Shown here one piece after another: positions 5,777 to 6,557 of a DNA stretch of 6,557 bases. The notes under the pieces are model-generated. The model saw nothing but the letters and a program-made list of their open reading frames with translations. It had not been told where the DNA came from and did no database searches. Source of the stretch: Gammaproteobacteria bacterium (lineage in GTDB: Bacteria; Pseudomonadota; Gammaproteobacteria; SZUA-229); NCBI GenBank assembly GCA_024278435.1, contig JAJRTD010000236.1, positions 1 to 6,557 on the forward strand. The letters are read 5' to 3'. The position numbers and the translations under genes were made by a program. Position 1 is the first letter of the stretch; each line of letters opens with the position of its first letter.

Positions 5777-6557
5777 ATGAGTGTGTTACATAACATTTTT
5801 TTCTTTATCCTCGCCATTGGCATACTGGTCACCTTTCATGAGTTCGGCCACTACTGGGTTGCACGCAAAGCCGGGGTAAAGGTATTACGTTTTTCAGTCG
5901 GCTTTGGCCGGCCGCTGTTAAGCTGGCGGCGCACAACCAGGGAAGGCGACGAGATTGAATACGTCATCGCGGCGATTCCCCTGGGCGGTTATGTGAAGAT
6001 GCTGGATGAGCGCGAAGGCGAAGTGCCGGAAGCGGACAGAAAGCGCGCCTTCAATAACCAGAGCATCTCAAAGCGTATTGCCATTGTTTTTGCCGGCCCG
6101 GCATTTAATTTTATGCTGGCCATCGTTCTCTACTGGGCCGTGTTTATGATGGGAGCCACAGTTGACCGGCCGTTTGTCGGCGAGACAGAAGCCGGCAGCC
6201 TGGCAGCAAAAGCCGGCTTTGAAGTTAAGGACGAAGTATTAAAAGTCGGTGATGAAGCGGTGCGTTCCTGGAACGATTTCCGTATGAAGGTACTGGAACA
6301 GGGCCTTGATGGCGGCACGCTACCGGTCCTGGTGCGAACAGCCGATGGTGCCGAGATTACCCGCAATCTGGCTTTGGGTGATATGCAGCTGCTTGAGCAG
6401 GAAGGCGATATCTTCAAGCAGATCGGTCTGCAGCAATGGTGGCCTGACCTGGCCATTGAAATCGGCGGTGTTATCGATGACAGCGCCGCCAAAAACGCCG
6501 GTCTGCAGAAGGGTGACGTTATTATCCGGGTTGACGGTGTTGATGTTGACCGCTGGC
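5777..6557 (+). CDS. rseP: Site-2 zinc metalloprotease RseP, N-terminal part (cut by window end)
   Basis: RseP is the inner-membrane site-2 protease that cleaves anti-sigma factor RseA after DegS, releasing sigma-E during envelope stress; it also clears remnant signal peptides. The frame stays open to the window end: 260 codons of an expected roughly 450. Membrane helix 1 (about 6-30) carries the zinc motif HEFGH with H21, E22 and H25. VGFGRPL, then AAIPLGGYVKMLDE (about 65-78, the membrane-associated beta region), and helix 2 around AGPAFNFMLAIVLYWAVF (106-123) follow. PDZ1 covers about 127-200 and PDZ2 begins near 222, with DSAAKNAGLQKGDVI and VDGV visible. The distal LDGG-type zinc ligand lies outside the window. 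ATG 5777 is chosen because an in-frame TAA lies six bases upstream and MSVLHNIFFFILAIG aligns with E. coli RseP. No clear Shine-Dalgarno. Placement after dxr is typical of gammaproteobacteria. Confidence 0.95.
   Translation, partial: MSVLHNIFFFILAIGILVTFHEFGHYWVARKAGVKVLRFSVGFGRPLLSWRRTTREGDEIEYVIAAIPLGGYVKMLDEREGEVPEADRKRAFNNQSISKRIAIVFAGPAFNFMLAIVLYWAVFMMGATVDRPFVGETEAGSLAAKAGFEVKDEVLKVGDEAVRSWNDFRMKVLEQGLDGGTLPVLVRTADGAEITRNLALGDMQLLEQEGDIFKQIGLQQWWPDLAIEIGGVIDDSAAKNAGLQKGDVIIRVDGVDVDRW

Noticed and set aside
6130..6492. Minus-strand open frame of 120 codons opposite rseP
   Set aside because: It lies wholly inside the conserved RseP frame, is rich in Ser/Arg as expected of an antisense shadow, and matches no family I recognise.
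1..6557. A new multi-gene system (defence, mobile element, biosynthetic cluster)
   Set aside because: Every substantial + strand frame belongs to the well-known rpsB-to-rseP block in its usual order, with no foreign insert, inverted-repeat boundary or unexplained gene-sized gap.

Overview
The window is a conserved gammaproteobacterial chromosomal block, read entirely on the + strand: rpsB (3' end) - tsf - [terminator] - pyrH - frr - uppS - cdsA - dxr - rseP (5' part). The order and the proteins match the Escherichia coli arrangement closely. Frr is the same length as in E. coli, UppS shares the numbering of its active-site region, and Dxr differs by a 4-residue insertion. This supports a gammaproteobacterium of moderate GC. 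I cannot name the genus from sequence alone.

Layout. 1-417 is the end of ribosomal protein S2, with an unusually long Lys/Ala/Glu-rich tail that ends in six KKKAA[V/P/A] hexapeptides. 476-1357 is elongation factor Ts. 1358-1524 is the only intergenic region over 100 bases. It holds a strong symmetric intrinsic terminator (1443-1472), a possible 16-codon open frame just in front of it (1391-1441) and the pyrH ribosome binding site. 1525-2256 is UMP kinase, 2294-2851 ribosome recycling factor (GTG start), 2866-3663 undecaprenyl diphosphate synthase, 3732-4553 CDP-diglyceride synthase, 4550-5761 DXP reductoisomerase (start overlapping the cdsA stop), and 5777-6557 the first 260 codons of the site-2 protease RseP, cut by the window end.

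How the genes fit together. rpsB and tsf serve translation and are closed off by the terminator. The following six genes are tightly spaced (a 4-base overlap to a 68-base gap) and probably form one transcript. They join nucleotide supply (pyrH), ribosome recycling (frr) and envelope construction. Dxr feeds the MEP isoprenoid pathway, UppS turns isoprenoid units into the undecaprenyl carrier lipid, CdsA makes the activated phospholipid precursor, and RseP acts in envelope-stress signalling.

The window is mostly ordinary core genome. I found no mobile element, CRISPR array, tRNA/rRNA gene or new defence-like system. The one distinctive item is the histone-H1-like, repeat-bearing C-terminal extension of RpsB.
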